A DNA stretch of 64,000 bases from Hanstruepera marina (GTDB lineage: Bacteria; Bacteroidota; Bacteroidia; Flavobacteriales; Flavobacteriaceae), in the NCBI RefSeq assembly GCF_019880635.1, contig NZ_JAINVX010000001.1, positions 248,001 through 312,000 of the forward strand, in the 5' to 3' direction. Positions within the stretch are counted from its first letter, which is position 1, and each line of letters begins with the position of its first letter. The position numbers and the translations under genes are program-made. Below the pieces are notes generated by a model that had not been told where the DNA came from, searched no databases, and saw only the letters and a program-made list of their open reading frames with translations. Below, one piece after another: positions 1-9,902 of the stretch.

Positions 1-1022
1 CGCCCTCCCGTTATAAGTGTACACATCGCATATTCCATACCACCATCACCACCTTGAATAACGGAATATTGATCGTAAGGATATTTGCCAATATGTTCAC
101 TGAAGTATTGCATAAGCTCAACCGTTTTTGGTTGTAGTTTTTTCCAATTCTCTAAACTTTCAGCATCCATAGTGCTCTTGTAGTAAAAATTAAGCACGGG
201 ACCATTTGGGACTTGCATGGTGTCGTGTATATATTCTGGATCTGCAGCCCAGGTAAAATCGTGCACTTTAGGCGCCACAAAATGAAGGGTTTTTTTATTG
301 CCCTTTGTTTTAACATCGTCTTGAAGATAACCAGTACCACCAACAACATAATTTTTATCGATAGTTAATTTTACATCAAAATCACCCCAAACGCCATGGA
401 ATTCACGACCGATATAAGGATCTGCATGCCAACCTTCAAAATCGTATTCGGCTAACTTTGGATACCATTGCGTCATGGATAACGCAACACCTTCTTTATT
501 ATTACGTCCAGAACGACGGATTTGAACAGGCACTTGTGCATCAAAATCCATATTAAAAGTTACAGATTCACCAGGTTGAATAGGCTTTGCTAATTCAACT
601 TCTAATACAGTACCCACTGTTTCGTGTTTTAATCGTGCTCCGTTTTGCTTTAATGAGTTTACTTTAATATAACCTATTTCATTGGGTTGAAGTTTGCTAA
701 TTCTGTCACCAACTCGTCCATCAGGATCGGCAATGGTTCTTGAGCGAATATCCATTTCACTTCCTGGTTGGAAGGCGTTAAAGTACAAGTGATAATACAC
801 CCGATTTAAAACATCTGGTGAATTATTGGTGTAAACCAAAGTCTGTTTTCCTTTATATTGATAGGATTCCACATCCATATCAATTTCCATTTTATAGTCT
901 ACATGTTGTTGCCAATAACAGGTGTTATTATCATTTGTTGAGCTTTGGGCTATAACTTGAGAATTACTCCCGCACGACAGCAAAAGCATTAACCCTAATG
1001 TTAGAAATACTATTTTTTTCAT
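1..1022 (-). CDS. M1 family aminopeptidase lipoprotein, 5' part only
   Basis: This reading frame starts at an ATG at 1022 and runs off the left edge of the window, giving about 340 residues without a stop. The N-terminus is a lipoprotein signal: hydrophobic residues followed by LLSC, with the lipidated Cys near residue 17. The rest resembles the N-terminal beta-domain of M1 zinc aminopeptidases. Near the edge lies GGDGGMEYAM, the form that the exopeptidase GAMEN motif often takes in Bacteroidota M1 enzymes. The HEXXH zinc site would lie beyond position 1, so activity cannot be judged. It lies downstream of a terminator on the same strand and is probably transcribed separately. It probably trims peptides at the cell envelope. 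Confidence 0.85.
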   Translation of the reverse strand, partial: MKKIVFLTLGLMLLLSCGSNSQVIAQSSTNDNNTCYWQQHVDYKMEIDMDVESYQYKGKQTLVYTNNSPDVLNRVYYHLYFNAFQPGSEMDIRSRTIADPDGRVGDRISKLQPNEIGYIKVNSLKQNGARLKHETVGTVLEVELAKPIQPGESVTFNMDFDAQVPVQIRRSGRNNKEGVALSMTQWYPKLAEYDFEGWHADPYIGREFHGVWGDFDVKLTIDKNYVVGGTGYLQDDVKTKGNKKTLHFVAPKVHDFTWAADPEYIHDTMQVPNGPVLNFYYKSTMDAESLENWKKLQPKTVELMQYFSEHIGKYPYDQYSVIQGGDGGMEYAMCTLITGG

Positions 1023-1035
1023 TTGATTGAAGTTT

Positions 1036-1070
1036 AAAAAAAATCCTATCACATGAGGATAGGATTTTTT
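1036..1070 (-). terminator. Rho-independent terminator of the subtilase gene
   Basis: Arms AAAATCCTATC (1040-1050) and GATAGGATTTT (1058-1068) pair perfectly around a 7-base loop. On the minus strand the stem is followed by a run of T. It lies just after the subtilase stop and before the aminopeptidase start. Confidence 0.8.
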
Positions 1071-1086
1071 AAGTTTTTGAATTGTT

Positions 1087-2691
1087 TTATTTCATTTGGC
1101 TAGCCATGATTAATGCGTTGTAAGCATTTACCATTTTGCCAGATTTTGTTAAATCACCAAACGGTCTAACATCTTCAGGGTTTCCACCTACAACAACGTT
1201 AGTTTTAACCGCAAGTCCTGAATCTAAAATAACCTGTTTAACTTGCTCGGCAGATAATTTTGGATAGTAAGAACGAATTAAAGCAGCAACACCAGCTACA
1301 GCAGGAGCAGCCATTGAAGTTCCTCCTTTTGTATCATATTCATTTTCTGGTGTAGTAGAATATACTTTTGCTCCAGGAGCAAAAACATCTACATTATACT
1401 TTCCATAATTTGAAAACCCTGCAATCATTCCTGAACCATATTTTGGCTCTAAAGCGCCTACTGTAATAAATGTTTTAGAAACCTCTGGCCCTGTACCTAT
1501 GGCATCGTTAGGATACACATCTTTTTTGTCGATATCAATACCTTCATTTCCTGCAGCATTAATAAACAATACATCGTTATCACTTGCATATGCAATGGCA
1601 TCACGTACCCAATCGCTGTGAGGCGAGTAGTATTTACCAAAACTACCATTGATAATTGTTGCACCATTATCAACAGCATAACGAATAGCTAAAGCGATGT
1701 CCTTGTCATATTCATCACCATTTGGTACAGCTCTTAAGCTCATAATTTGTACATTATTTGCTACTCCATTTGCGCCTAAACCATTATTGCGTTCAGCAGC
1801 AATAATACCAGCTACGTGTGTACCATGGCTTTCTCCTTTTTCTGAAGGCAAAACATTACCATTACCATAACCAACATCAGATAAATCATCTGGATCATCA
1901 CCAGTTTTTCTACCTTTAAGGTCTTTGTTCAGGTTGGCATTTAACTGATCTGTAAAGTATTCTACACCACCCTTTATAGCTTCAAGCGCAGCTTCTGTAT
2001 CATCAAAACCATTGGCATACATGTTTTGAAGCATGGCTTTTGCTTGGTTTACAGTAGCATCGTCAGATGTAATACCACTTACATCTTCTTTTGTGTAATC
2101 TTCTTTGTTTAGGTGTTTTGATATGGTTTCGTCAGCGCTTTTAACCATCTCGTAAATCTGGTCGTAACGTTGTTTGTTAGCAAGTGCTTCTTGGTGCTTT
2201 TCCTCGTATTCAGCAACCGCAGCATTGTATTGTGGATTGCTTTTATCGCCTTTTACAATAATACGAACAAACTCCAATTGCTCATCGTAAGCATCGCCTA
2301 AAAAGTTCCAGCCATGAATATCATCAACATAGCCATTTTTATCATCGTCAATTCCGTTACCAGGAATTTCATCTTCATTTGTCCAAACCACACCATCTAA
2401 ATCTTCATGTTCGATATCGATTCCAGAGTCAATAACAGCAACTATAACCGCTTTTCCTTTTTTATCTTTTATTATTTCAGCGTAGGCTTTATCAACGCTC
2501 ATTCCAGGAATAGTATCGGTTACTAGATCTAAATGTCCCCAATTATGCTTTTCTTTTTCGGTTAGTTCCGTTTCTTTTAAAGGAACGTTATCAATGTTTT
2601 CAACTGGAGTTGATACTATGGCTGAACCACCACAGCTAGTTAATACTGTTGCAGTAATTGCCGTCAGTAAACATGCTTTAATTAATTTCAT
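1087..2691 (-). CDS. S8 family serine peptidase (subtilase), lipoprotein
   Basis: A subtilisin-type protease probably anchored in the envelope as a lipoprotein. I chose the ATG at 2691 rather than the frame's first ATG at 2718, because it gives a clean lipoprotein signal ending LTSC and clears the stop of the upstream gene by 10 bases (534 residues). The triad is visible: Asp in AVIDSGI (about 88), His in SHGTHVAG (about 289) and Ser in GGTSMAAP (about 459), with the oxyanion Asn in AAGNEG (about 382). About 200 residues separate Asp from His, far more than the roughly 30 of subtilisin. The insert is Lys/Glu-rich and predicted helical. The upstream neighbour is an MBL-fold hydrolase on the same strand. 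Confidence 0.92.
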   Translation of the reverse strand: MKLIKACLLTAITATVLTSCGGSAIVSTPVENIDNVPLKETELTEKEKHNWGHLDLVTDTIPGMSVDKAYAEIIKDKKGKAVIVAVIDSGIDIEHEDLDGVVWTNEDEIPGNGIDDDKNGYVDDIHGWNFLGDAYDEQLEFVRIIVKGDKSNPQYNAAVAEYEEKHQEALANKQRYDQIYEMVKSADETISKHLNKEDYTKEDVSGITSDDATVNQAKAMLQNMYANGFDDTEAALEAIKGGVEYFTDQLNANLNKDLKGRKTGDDPDDLSDVGYGNGNVLPSEKGESHGTHVAGIIAAERNNGLGANGVANNVQIMSLRAVPNGDEYDKDIALAIRYAVDNGATIINGSFGKYYSPHSDWVRDAIAYASDNDVLFINAAGNEGIDIDKKDVYPNDAIGTGPEVSKTFITVGALEPKYGSGMIAGFSNYGKYNVDVFAPGAKVYSTTPENEYDTKGGTSMAAPAVAGVAALIRSYYPKLSAEQVKQVILDSGLAVKTNVVVGGNPEDVRPFGDLTKSGKMVNAYNALIMASQMK

Positions 2692-2701
2692 TTTTCGTTT
2701 T

Positions 2702-3562
2702 TTAGTTAAAAATCTCATTACAAGTATAAACGTTATCCAAACGCACGCCTTTTTCTGTGTTTTTTACTGTAATAATTTCATTGTGTGCATCGTGCTCCAA
2801 AAATAAGTAATAATTATTATTTGCAGCTAAACTTAAGAATTTTTCTTTTTCGTCTAAAGTTAGCAGTGGTCTAGTATCGTAGCCCATTACAAAAGGAATT
2901 GGTAAGTGTCCGGCTGTTGGCAATAAATCTGCCATAAAGCAAATGGTTTTATTTTGGTATTGAACCATAGGAATCATTTGCTTGTCGGTATGACCATTGG
3001 CAAAGAAAATATCAAATCCTAAATCAGATTTTTCTATTAAATCATTATTCGGAAGTGAAGTAAATTTTAACTGTCCACTTTCTTCCATAGGCAAAATATT
3101 TTCTTTTAAAAAAGATGCTTTTTCACGTTTATTAGGCTGTGTTGCCCATTTCCAGTGATCTTCGTTGCTCCAAAAATTAGCGTTTTTAAAAGCAGGTTCA
3201 TAACCCGTTCGGTCTTTGTTCCATTGTACACTGCCTCCACAATGGTCAAAATGTAAATGAGTCATAAAAACATCAGTTATATCATCACGATGAAAACCAT
3301 ACTTTTTTAATGATTTGTCAATGGTATCATCTCCCCAAAGGTAATAGTAGCCGAAAAATTTCTCACTTTGCTTATCACCCATTCCGGTATCAATAAGTAT
3401 TAATCTGTTGCCGTCTTCAATTAGCAAACAACGAGCGGCAATATCAATCATGTTGTTGTTGTCTGCAGGATTGGTCCTGGTCCATAACGATTTTGGCACT
3501 ACACCAAACATGGCGCCTCCATCTAGTTTAAAATTTCCTGCGTTTATGGGATATAAATTCAT
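2702..3562 (-). CDS. MBL-fold metallo-hydrolase
   Basis: A 286-residue metallo-beta-lactamase-fold hydrolase. Zinc ligands are visible: THLHFDHCGG (His102, His104, Asp106, His107), His191 in NGHTD, Asp212 in MADLLP and His257 in LEHDAH. The dinuclear HxHxDH layout resembles the group that includes N-acyl-homoserine lactonases and glyoxalase II-like enzymes. No signal peptide is seen, so it is probably cytoplasmic. The substrate cannot be told from sequence. It lies 10 bases upstream of the subtilase start and is probably co-transcribed with it. It is divergent from the antiporter gene across 116 bases. Confidence 0.88.
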   Translation of the reverse strand: MNLYPINAGNFKLDGGAMFGVVPKSLWTRTNPADNNNMIDIAARCLLIEDGNRLILIDTGMGDKQSEKFFGYYYLWGDDTIDKSLKKYGFHRDDITDVFMTHLHFDHCGGSVQWNKDRTGYEPAFKNANFWSNEDHWKWATQPNKREKASFLKENILPMEESGQLKFTSLPNNDLIEKSDLGFDIFFANGHTDKQMIPMVQYQNKTICFMADLLPTAGHLPIPFVMGYDTRPLLTLDEKEKFLSLAANNNYYLFLEHDAHNEIITVKNTEKGVRLDNVYTCNEIFN

Positions 3563-3678
3563 AGTATTGCAAATTACTAAAAGCGTTAATATTTAAGAAA
3601 CGAAAGTTAAATCAATAACTTCATTTTAACATTTAGCCTTAATTGTAATTATTTAGTATTTTCACAAAAATTAAAAAC

Positions 3679-5517
3679 ATGATAGAATTAGCTGGAATAA
3701 TCATTTTAGGAATTTTAGCGCAATGGGTTGCATGGCGATTAAAAATTCCTGCTATTTTACCATTAATACTAATAGGGCTTTTGGTGGGTCCAATATCAGC
3801 TGAATTTTTATCGGAAGACGGCACGAAATGGATTGAACCGATTTGGAATGGGGAAAAGGGTTTGTTTCCGGGAGATGGGCTGTATTATTTTGTTTCGCTT
3901 GCTATAAGTGTTATTCTATTTGAAGGTGGCTTGACTTTGAAACGTGATGAAATTAGAAATGTTGGGCCGGTCATAACCAAACTAATCACACTTGGGTCTA
4001 TTATTACATTTTTTGGCGGAGCTATTGTGGCTCATTATGTGTTTTATTTAAGTTGGGAGGTTTGTTTTTTGTTTTCGGCTTTAATTATCGTTACTGGACC
4101 AACAGTTATTACGCCTATTTTACGAAATATACCACTAAAGAAGGATGTATCAGCTGTCTTGAAATGGGAAGGGATATTAATTGACCCAATAGGTGCTTTG
4201 GTTGCCGTATTGGTTTTTGAGTTTATAAGTGTTGGAGGGGATAGCGGATTTACAAAAACTGCCTTTATTGAATTTGGTAAAATTATACTTTTTGGAACAA
4301 CGTTTGGGTTTACATTTGCCCATGCTTTAAAGTTTGTCATAAATAAAAACCTAATTCCCCACTATTTATTAAACGTTGTCTCATTATCAACGGTTTTATT
4401 GGTTTTTGTGGAGTCCGATATTTTTGCTCATGAATCAGGTTTGTTAGCTGTTGTGGTAATGGGAATGGTTTTAGGGAACAGCAAACTTCAAAACCGAAAG
4501 GAACTATTATATTTTAAGGAATCTTTAAGTGTATTGTTGATATCCATTTTATTCATTTTATTGGCGGCAAACATAAGTGTTGATGATATGATGCTTTTGT
4601 ATAATTGGAACACTGCGGTACTTTTTGGAATAGTTGTTTTTGTAATTAGACCGCTAGCGGTTTTTTTAAGCACAGCAGGATCTAAATTAAAAACCAATGA
4701 AAAGACCTTTATAAGCTGGGTTGGGCCACGCGGTATTGTAGCGGCTGGTATAGCATCACTTTTTGGAACAAAACTTATAAAACAAGGTGTTGATGGCGCA
4801 GAATATATTACACCTTTGGTATTTATGATTGTGTTGGGTACTGTTTTATTGAATGCCACAACAGCTCGTTTTGTTGCTAAAATTTTAGGAGTTTTCTTAA
4901 CAAAAAGCGAAGGTATTTTAATAATTGGAGCTTCAAAATTTGCACGTGTAATTGGGCACTATTTGGAGTCAAACGGTAGACATGTAGTTTTGATTGACAA
5001 CAACCAAACCAATATCGATAAGTCTTTAGAGTTGGGTTTAGAAGCCCTTAACGTGAATATTTACTCTGAAACACTTACAGATAATATAGAACTAAACGAT
5101 GTGGGGTATTTAATGGCCATGACAGCCAACTCTGATATCAATAAGTACGCAATTAATAAGTTTAGTAAACAGTTTGGAGAAAACGGTAGTTTTAGACTAG
5201 TAACACGTGAGGAAATAAAAAACATTCACGATAACCCTAAAGAAGGCCTTTTTTCCTACACGGATGATTTTGTAAAACTAACCGAAGTAACTCGAAAAAA
5301 CCCCGTTATAAATGAAATGCCTCTTAAGGACAAAGGCCACTACGATAAACTTATAAAAATAACTAACAGTGACGATGATATAGTTCCGTTATTTGTTAAA
5401 GATGAAGAAGGCGAACTTCACATTATATCGTCTTATAACAAGGATGCTAATAAAATCAATAAAAACTGTAGCTTGGTCTATTTAGGAAAAATGCTGAAAG
5501 CCGAAGACGTTTCGTAA
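3679..5517 (+). CDS. Cation/proton antiporter with C-terminal TrkA-N (RCK) domain
   Basis: A 612-residue inner-membrane antiporter of the CPA1/NhaP type. Residues 1-400 hold about a dozen hydrophobic helices starting directly at the N-terminus; WVGPRGIVAAG near residue 350 is a typical membrane motif of the family. A Rossmann-like nucleotide-binding segment follows (ILIIGASKFARVIG, about 413), then an RCK-like tail, which suggests regulation by a nucleotide. It probably exchanges Na+ or K+ for protons. The stop lies one base from the convergent lepA stop, leaving no room for a separate terminator. Confidence 0.88.
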   Translation: MIELAGIIILGILAQWVAWRLKIPAILPLILIGLLVGPISAEFLSEDGTKWIEPIWNGEKGLFPGDGLYYFVSLAISVILFEGGLTLKRDEIRNVGPVITKLITLGSIITFFGGAIVAHYVFYLSWEVCFLFSALIIVTGPTVITPILRNIPLKKDVSAVLKWEGILIDPIGALVAVLVFEFISVGGDSGFTKTAFIEFGKIILFGTTFGFTFAHALKFVINKNLIPHYLLNVVSLSTVLLVFVESDIFAHESGLLAVVVMGMVLGNSKLQNRKELLYFKESLSVLLISILFILLAANISVDDMMLLYNWNTAVLFGIVVFVIRPLAVFLSTAGSKLKTNEKTFISWVGPRGIVAAGIASLFGTKLIKQGVDGAEYITPLVFMIVLGTVLLNATTARFVAKILGVFLTKSEGILIIGASKFARVIGHYLESNGRHVVLIDNNQTNIDKSLELGLEALNVNIYSETLTDNIELNDVGYLMAMTANSDINKYAINKFSKQFGENGSFRLVTREEIKNIHDNPKEGLFSYTDDFVKLTEVTRKNPVINEMPLKDKGHYDKLIKITNSDDDIVPLFVKDEEGELHIISSYNKDANKINKNCSLVYLGKMLKAEDVS

Positions 5518-5518
5518 T

Positions 5519-7315
5519 TTAATCGTTTAATTTTAATACCGCCATAAATGCTTGTTGTGGAATTTCAACATTTCCAACTTGGCGCATTTTCTTTTTACCC
5601 TTTTTCTGCTTTTCAAGAAGTTTACGTTTTCTTGAAATATCACCACCATAACATTTAGCCGTTACATCCTTACGCAACGCTTTTATGGTTTCGCGAGCAA
5701 TAATTTTTGCTCCAATTGCTGCTTGAATAGGAATATCGAACTGCTGCCTTGGTATTAGCTCACGTAGTTTTTCTGTAATCTTTTTTCCAATAGTATAGGC
5801 ATTATCAGCATGAATTAATGCCGAAAGCGCATCTACAGGTTGAGAATTCAAAAGAATATCTACACGAACTAATTTTGACGTTCTCATACCAATTGGTGAA
5901 TAATCAAAAGAAGCATAACCTTTAGAAACCGTTTTTAACCTATCATAGAAATCAAAAACAATTTCAGCAAGTGGCATATCAAAAGATAGTTCAACACGTT
6001 CGGTTGTTAAATAGGTTTGATTGGTTATCACACCGCGCTTATCAATACACAAAGACATAACGTTGCCAACAAAATCTGCTTTTGTAATAATAGTGGCTTT
6101 TATGAAGGGTTCTTCAACACGATTTAAGGTTGAGGGTTCAGGTAAATCACTAGGATTATTTACTATAATAACATCATCAGGATGTTTATTGGTAAAGGCA
6201 TGATACGATACGTTAGGAACCGTTGTGATAACCGTCATATCAAACTCACGTTCCAAACGTTCTTGAATGATTTCTAAATGCAACATGCCTAAAAATCCAC
6301 AACGAAAGCCAAAGCCAAGAGCGGCAGAACTTTCTGGAGTAAATACTAAAGACGCATCATTCAATTGCAATTTTTCCATAGAAGCCCTTAAATCCTCATA
6401 ATCTTCAGTGTCTACAGGATAAATTCCTGCGAAAACCATAGGTTTTACATCCTCAAACCCACTGATAGCATTTTTAGTCGGGTTTTTGGCATCGGTTATG
6501 GTATCACCAACCTTTATTTCTTTAGCTTCTTTTATACCTGTAATTAAATAGCCTACATCTCCTGCTTTTATTTCTTGTTTTGGTTGTTGCTTGAGCTTTA
6601 GAGTTCCAACTTCATCAGCATAATAATTTTTATCTGTTGCAATGAACTTGATTTGCTGGCCTTTTTTTATGGAACCGTTAATGACCCTAAAATAGGTTTC
6701 TACACCGCGAAAGGGGTTGTAAACAGAGTCAAAAATTAAGGCTTGAAGTGGCTCATCTACATTACCTTTTGGCGCAGGAACACGTTCAATAATAGCTGTT
6801 AAAATATCTTCAATACCCAAACCAGTTTTTGCGCTAGCAGGAATTACTTCAGAGGGGTCACACCCTAGTAGGTCAACAATATCATCAGTAACTTCTTCAG
6901 GGTTTGCACTAGGTAAGTCTACTTTATTTAAAACAGGGATTATTTCTAAATCGTTTTCTAATGCTAAATATAAATTTGAAATGGTCTGCGCTTGGATACT
7001 CTGTGCGGCATCAACAATTAGTAGGGCGCCTTCACAAGCTGCAATTGATCGTGAAACTTCATAAGAAAAATCGACATGACCAGGTGTGTCTATTAAGTTT
7101 AAAACGTATTGCTCACCATTATGGATATAATCCATTTGTATAGCATGCGATTTAATGGTAATACCACGCTCACGCTCCAAATCCATATTGTCTAATAGCT
7201 GATTTTGTTTTTCGCGTTCTGTCACCGAACCTGTAAAATCCAACAAACGGTCAGCAAGAGTACTTTTACCGTGATCAATATGTGCAATAATGCAAAAATT
7301 TCTAATGTGCTTCAT
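5519..7315 (-). CDS. lepA: Elongation factor 4 (LepA), translational GTPase
   Basis: A 598-residue GTPase of normal LepA length. The G motifs are all present: AHIDHGKST (G1), RERGITIKS (G2), DTPGHVD (G3) and NKVD (G4). The C-terminus has the LepA-specific lysine-rich region ([18 protein letters not shown]). It acts on stalled or mistranslocated 70S ribosomes. A TAnnTTTG -7 box lies at 7348-7355, about 33 bases before the ATG. The gene is divergent from the outer-membrane receptor gene. Confidence 0.97.
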   Translation of the reverse strand: MKHIRNFCIIAHIDHGKSTLADRLLDFTGSVTEREKQNQLLDNMDLERERGITIKSHAIQMDYIHNGEQYVLNLIDTPGHVDFSYEVSRSIAACEGALLIVDAAQSIQAQTISNLYLALENDLEIIPVLNKVDLPSANPEEVTDDIVDLLGCDPSEVIPASAKTGLGIEDILTAIIERVPAPKGNVDEPLQALIFDSVYNPFRGVETYFRVINGSIKKGQQIKFIATDKNYYADEVGTLKLKQQPKQEIKAGDVGYLITGIKEAKEIKVGDTITDAKNPTKNAISGFEDVKPMVFAGIYPVDTEDYEDLRASMEKLQLNDASLVFTPESSAALGFGFRCGFLGMLHLEIIQERLEREFDMTVITTVPNVSYHAFTNKHPDDVIIVNNPSDLPEPSTLNRVEEPFIKATIITKADFVGNVMSLCIDKRGVITNQTYLTTERVELSFDMPLAEIVFDFYDRLKTVSKGYASFDYSPIGMRTSKLVRVDILLNSQPVDALSALIHADNAYTIGKKITEKLRELIPRQQFDIPIQAAIGAKIIARETIKALRKDVTAKCYGGDISRKRKLLEKQKKGKKKMRQVGNVEIPQQAFMAVLKLND

Positions 7316-7347
7316 AACCTGTAATCTAGCATAACATAACTAGTTTG

Positions 7348-7355
7348 CAAATATA
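7348..7355 (-). promoter_or_regulatory. Putative -7 promoter box for lepA
   Basis: TATATTTG on the minus strand is an exact match to the Bacteroidota TAnnTTTG box. No clear -33 TTTG is seen at the expected distance. Confidence 0.5.
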
Positions 7356-7412
7356 ATTGTTTTATTATGCTTTAAATATTTAAAACCAACAATATTGTTG
7401 TACAATTTTCAT

Positions 7413-7429
7413 TTACGGTAAAACCGTAA
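7413..7429. promoter_or_regulatory. 17-bp palindrome, possible operator
   Basis: TTACGGT and ACCGTAA are perfect 7-base inverted arms separated by AAA. The site lies 47 bases upstream of the receptor ATG at 7476 and about 60 bases behind the lepA -7 box. There is no T-run, so it is not a terminator. A dimeric regulator binding here would be placed to control the receptor gene. Confidence 0.5.
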
Positions 7430-7475
7430 TTAAAAGTTTAAAACAATTTTTATATTGCAATTCCAAACTAACTCA

Positions 7476-9902
7476 ATGAATTTCACTTTCAGAATCAGTC
7501 TTTTCATTATCAGTGTTTTAGCGTCTTCTATGCTTTATTCACAAGATTTTTTGGTTTCTGGAAATGTAACAGATTCTCAACAAAACCCTGTTAGTTTTGC
7601 TAATGTGGTGTTGCTCTCTGTAACCGATTCTACGGCAGTAAAAGGAAGTACTACAGACAACAAAGGTCTTTTTGAAATTAAAAATGTTAGTTCAGGTTCC
7701 TATATACTAAAGACAAGCTTTATAGGTTTTAAAGCTGTATATCAAAATATTTCAGTTGAAAATAACGACATTCAGCTTAACAATATTGTTTTAGAAGAAT
7801 CAGCTGAATCGTTAGAAGAGGTCTCTATTATTGCTAAAAAGCCAACGGTTAAAAAAGAATCTGATAGATTGGTTTTTAATGTTGAAAATACGGCTTTAAG
7901 TGAAGGTAATGTTATGGAGGTTATGAGAAGTACGCCTGGTGTATTGGTTTTAGACGGCTCGTTATCGGTTAAAAATGCTACGCCAACAGTTTATATTAAT
8001 GATAGAAAGGTGCAGCTTAGCAGCAGTGAGCTAATGAATTTATTAGAAGGTTCACCGGCTAGCAGTATTAAGTCTGTTGAGGTTATTACAAATCCTGGAG
8101 CAAAATATGACGCAACTGATGGGATTGTTATAAACATTGTGATGGGTAAAAATCTCATTACAGGATATCGCGGCACTGTGTTTAGCAATTACACTCAAGG
8201 GGTTTATCCTAGATATAATGCCGGAACCACTAATTTTTATAAGAACAATAAAATTAATGTTTTTGCAAGCTATAGTTATAATAACGATAAAATTGCTCGC
8301 GTAAGTGACGAACAGGTTAATTTTATTGATAACAATGATGCTATTTACGAACGATGGGAATCGAATTTTGATAGAACAACCAAGTCACAAACCCATACCA
8401 TAAACACCAATTTTGATTATTTTATAAACAACAATAACACGTTAAGCTTTTCGTCTAACTTATTATTTCTGCCCAAGTTTGATTATAAAATTAATGGACA
8501 AACCAATGTTTTTGACCCTAGTTATAATCCGTTATATAATTTTGACAATACCAACAACTCTTCTGATAACAAGCATAATTTAGGTTTTGATTTAGATTAT
8601 GTAAGCAATCTTAACAACGGCAGCAAACTGTCTTTAAACGCCCACTTAACAACTTATGATTATAACAGGGACCAAAAAGTTAATAGTAACTATTACTTCC
8701 CTGACAGTAATCTAAATTTTTCAAATGCATTTGAAACCGTATCTAAACAAAACACCTTAATCAATACCGCTCAAGCTGATTACAGTTTGCCATTATCAGA
8801 AAACACAGGATCACTTTCTTTTGGAGTGAAAGGGTCTTTTGTGAATACCGATAGCGAGATTAACCAATATAGTATTATAAACGGAAACCCTTCTTTCGAC
8901 CCCAATAACTCAAATGCATTTGATTATAAAGAAAATGTATTGGCAGCTTATAGTGAATTTGACAAAAGTTGGGAGAGGTGGGATTTAAATTTAGGCTTAC
9001 GGGTTGAACAATCAGATATTGAAGGAAAATCAATTGTAACAAACAACACCTTAACACAAGATTATTTCAATTGGTTTCCAACAGCAAGCTTAAGTTTCCA
9101 GGCTTCTGAAAAAATAAGTGTTTATTCAAATTACAAGCGTAGCATTAAACGTCCAGATTATCAGTCGTTAAACCCGTTTAGGTTCTTTTTAAATGATAAT
9201 ACCATTGTAGCCGGAAATCCTAATTTACAACCAGCCCTTACAGATCACTTTGTCGTAGGAGGGTCTTTAAATTACAGTTTTTTTGTTGAAGCCTATTATA
9301 AAGACATCCAATCTAATTTTATGGAATTACCATTGCAGGACAATGATAATAACCTATTAATTTATACACCCACAAACCTAGAAAGCACTATAGATTTTGG
9401 TTTTGATTTTCTGGCTTATTTTAATTTTACATCATGGTGGAATGTGTACTTTGCAACGTCATTTTATAATATTGAAGAACAGGCCAGAATTAATGGCAGT
9501 CTTTTAAAAATGGATACTTGGTCAAATTATTCCGAATGGAGCAATTCACTTTCATTTTTAGAGGACAATAGTTTATCGTTTACATTTACATTGGTATACA
9601 TTAGTAAAAACCAACAAGGCTTTCAAATTGTAGATGCACAGCTTTACAGTGATTTGGCCATAAAAAAGACAATACTTAATAAGCGTGGTTCAATAAGCTT
9701 ATCTGCTGGCGATTTATTTAATCAACAGGACTATAAAGTTAGGGCGAAATATTTAAGACAAGATAATTCACGGTTTTTAAATATTGACAACAGATACGTA
9801 AAGCTAGGCTTTAGCTACAAGTTTGGTAATACCGGTTTAGAAACTAATCAAAGGACCAAGGATAAATCTGAACGTGACCGTTTGGAAAAATCTGATAACT
9901 AA
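7476..9902 (+). CDS. Outer-membrane beta-barrel protein with carboxypeptidase-like domain (TonB-dependent receptor-like)
   Basis: An 808-residue outer-membrane protein. The ATG at 7476 is preferred over a TTG 21 bases upstream, because it begins a typical signal peptide ending SSMLYSQ. Domains in order: a CarboxypepD_reg-like beta-sandwich (about 25-105), a plug-like region with LEEVSIIAKKP (about 115-230), then a long barrel rich in alternating aromatic strands. The last strands (YVKLGFSYKFGN) are followed by a charged tail of about 20 residues. This matches the outer membrane beta-barrel family related to TonB-dependent receptors; no SusD partner is adjacent. The substrate is unknown. The stop abuts the convergent stop of the next gene with no gap. 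Confidence 0.85.
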   Translation: MNFTFRISLFIISVLASSMLYSQDFLVSGNVTDSQQNPVSFANVVLLSVTDSTAVKGSTTDNKGLFEIKNVSSGSYILKTSFIGFKAVYQNISVENNDIQLNNIVLEESAESLEEVSIIAKKPTVKKESDRLVFNVENTALSEGNVMEVMRSTPGVLVLDGSLSVKNATPTVYINDRKVQLSSSELMNLLEGSPASSIKSVEVITNPGAKYDATDGIVINIVMGKNLITGYRGTVFSNYTQGVYPRYNAGTTNFYKNNKINVFASYSYNNDKIARVSDEQVNFIDNNDAIYERWESNFDRTTKSQTHTINTNFDYFINNNNTLSFSSNLLFLPKFDYKINGQTNVFDPSYNPLYNFDNTNNSSDNKHNLGFDLDYVSNLNNGSKLSLNAHLTTYDYNRDQKVNSNYYFPDSNLNFSNAFETVSKQNTLINTAQADYSLPLSENTGSLSFGVKGSFVNTDSEINQYSIINGNPSFDPNNSNAFDYKENVLAAYSEFDKSWERWDLNLGLRVEQSDIEGKSIVTNNTLTQDYFNWFPTASLSFQASEKISVYSNYKRSIKRPDYQSLNPFRFFLNDNTIVAGNPNLQPALTDHFVVGGSLNYSFFVEAYYKDIQSNFMELPLQDNDNNLLIYTPTNLESTIDFGFDFLAYFNFTSWWNVYFATSFYNIEEQARINGSLLKMDTWSNYSEWSNSLSFLEDNSLSFTFTLVYISKNQQGFQIVDAQLYSDLAIKKTILNKRGSISLSAGDLFNQQDYKVRAKYLRQDNSRFLNIDNRYVKLGFSYKFGNTGLETNQRTKDKSERDRLEKSDN

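Noticed and set aside
4044-4340. A 98-residue minus-strand frame inside the antiporter
   Set aside because: Antisense to a gene with clear membrane helices and motifs; no signal, motif or promoter of its own.
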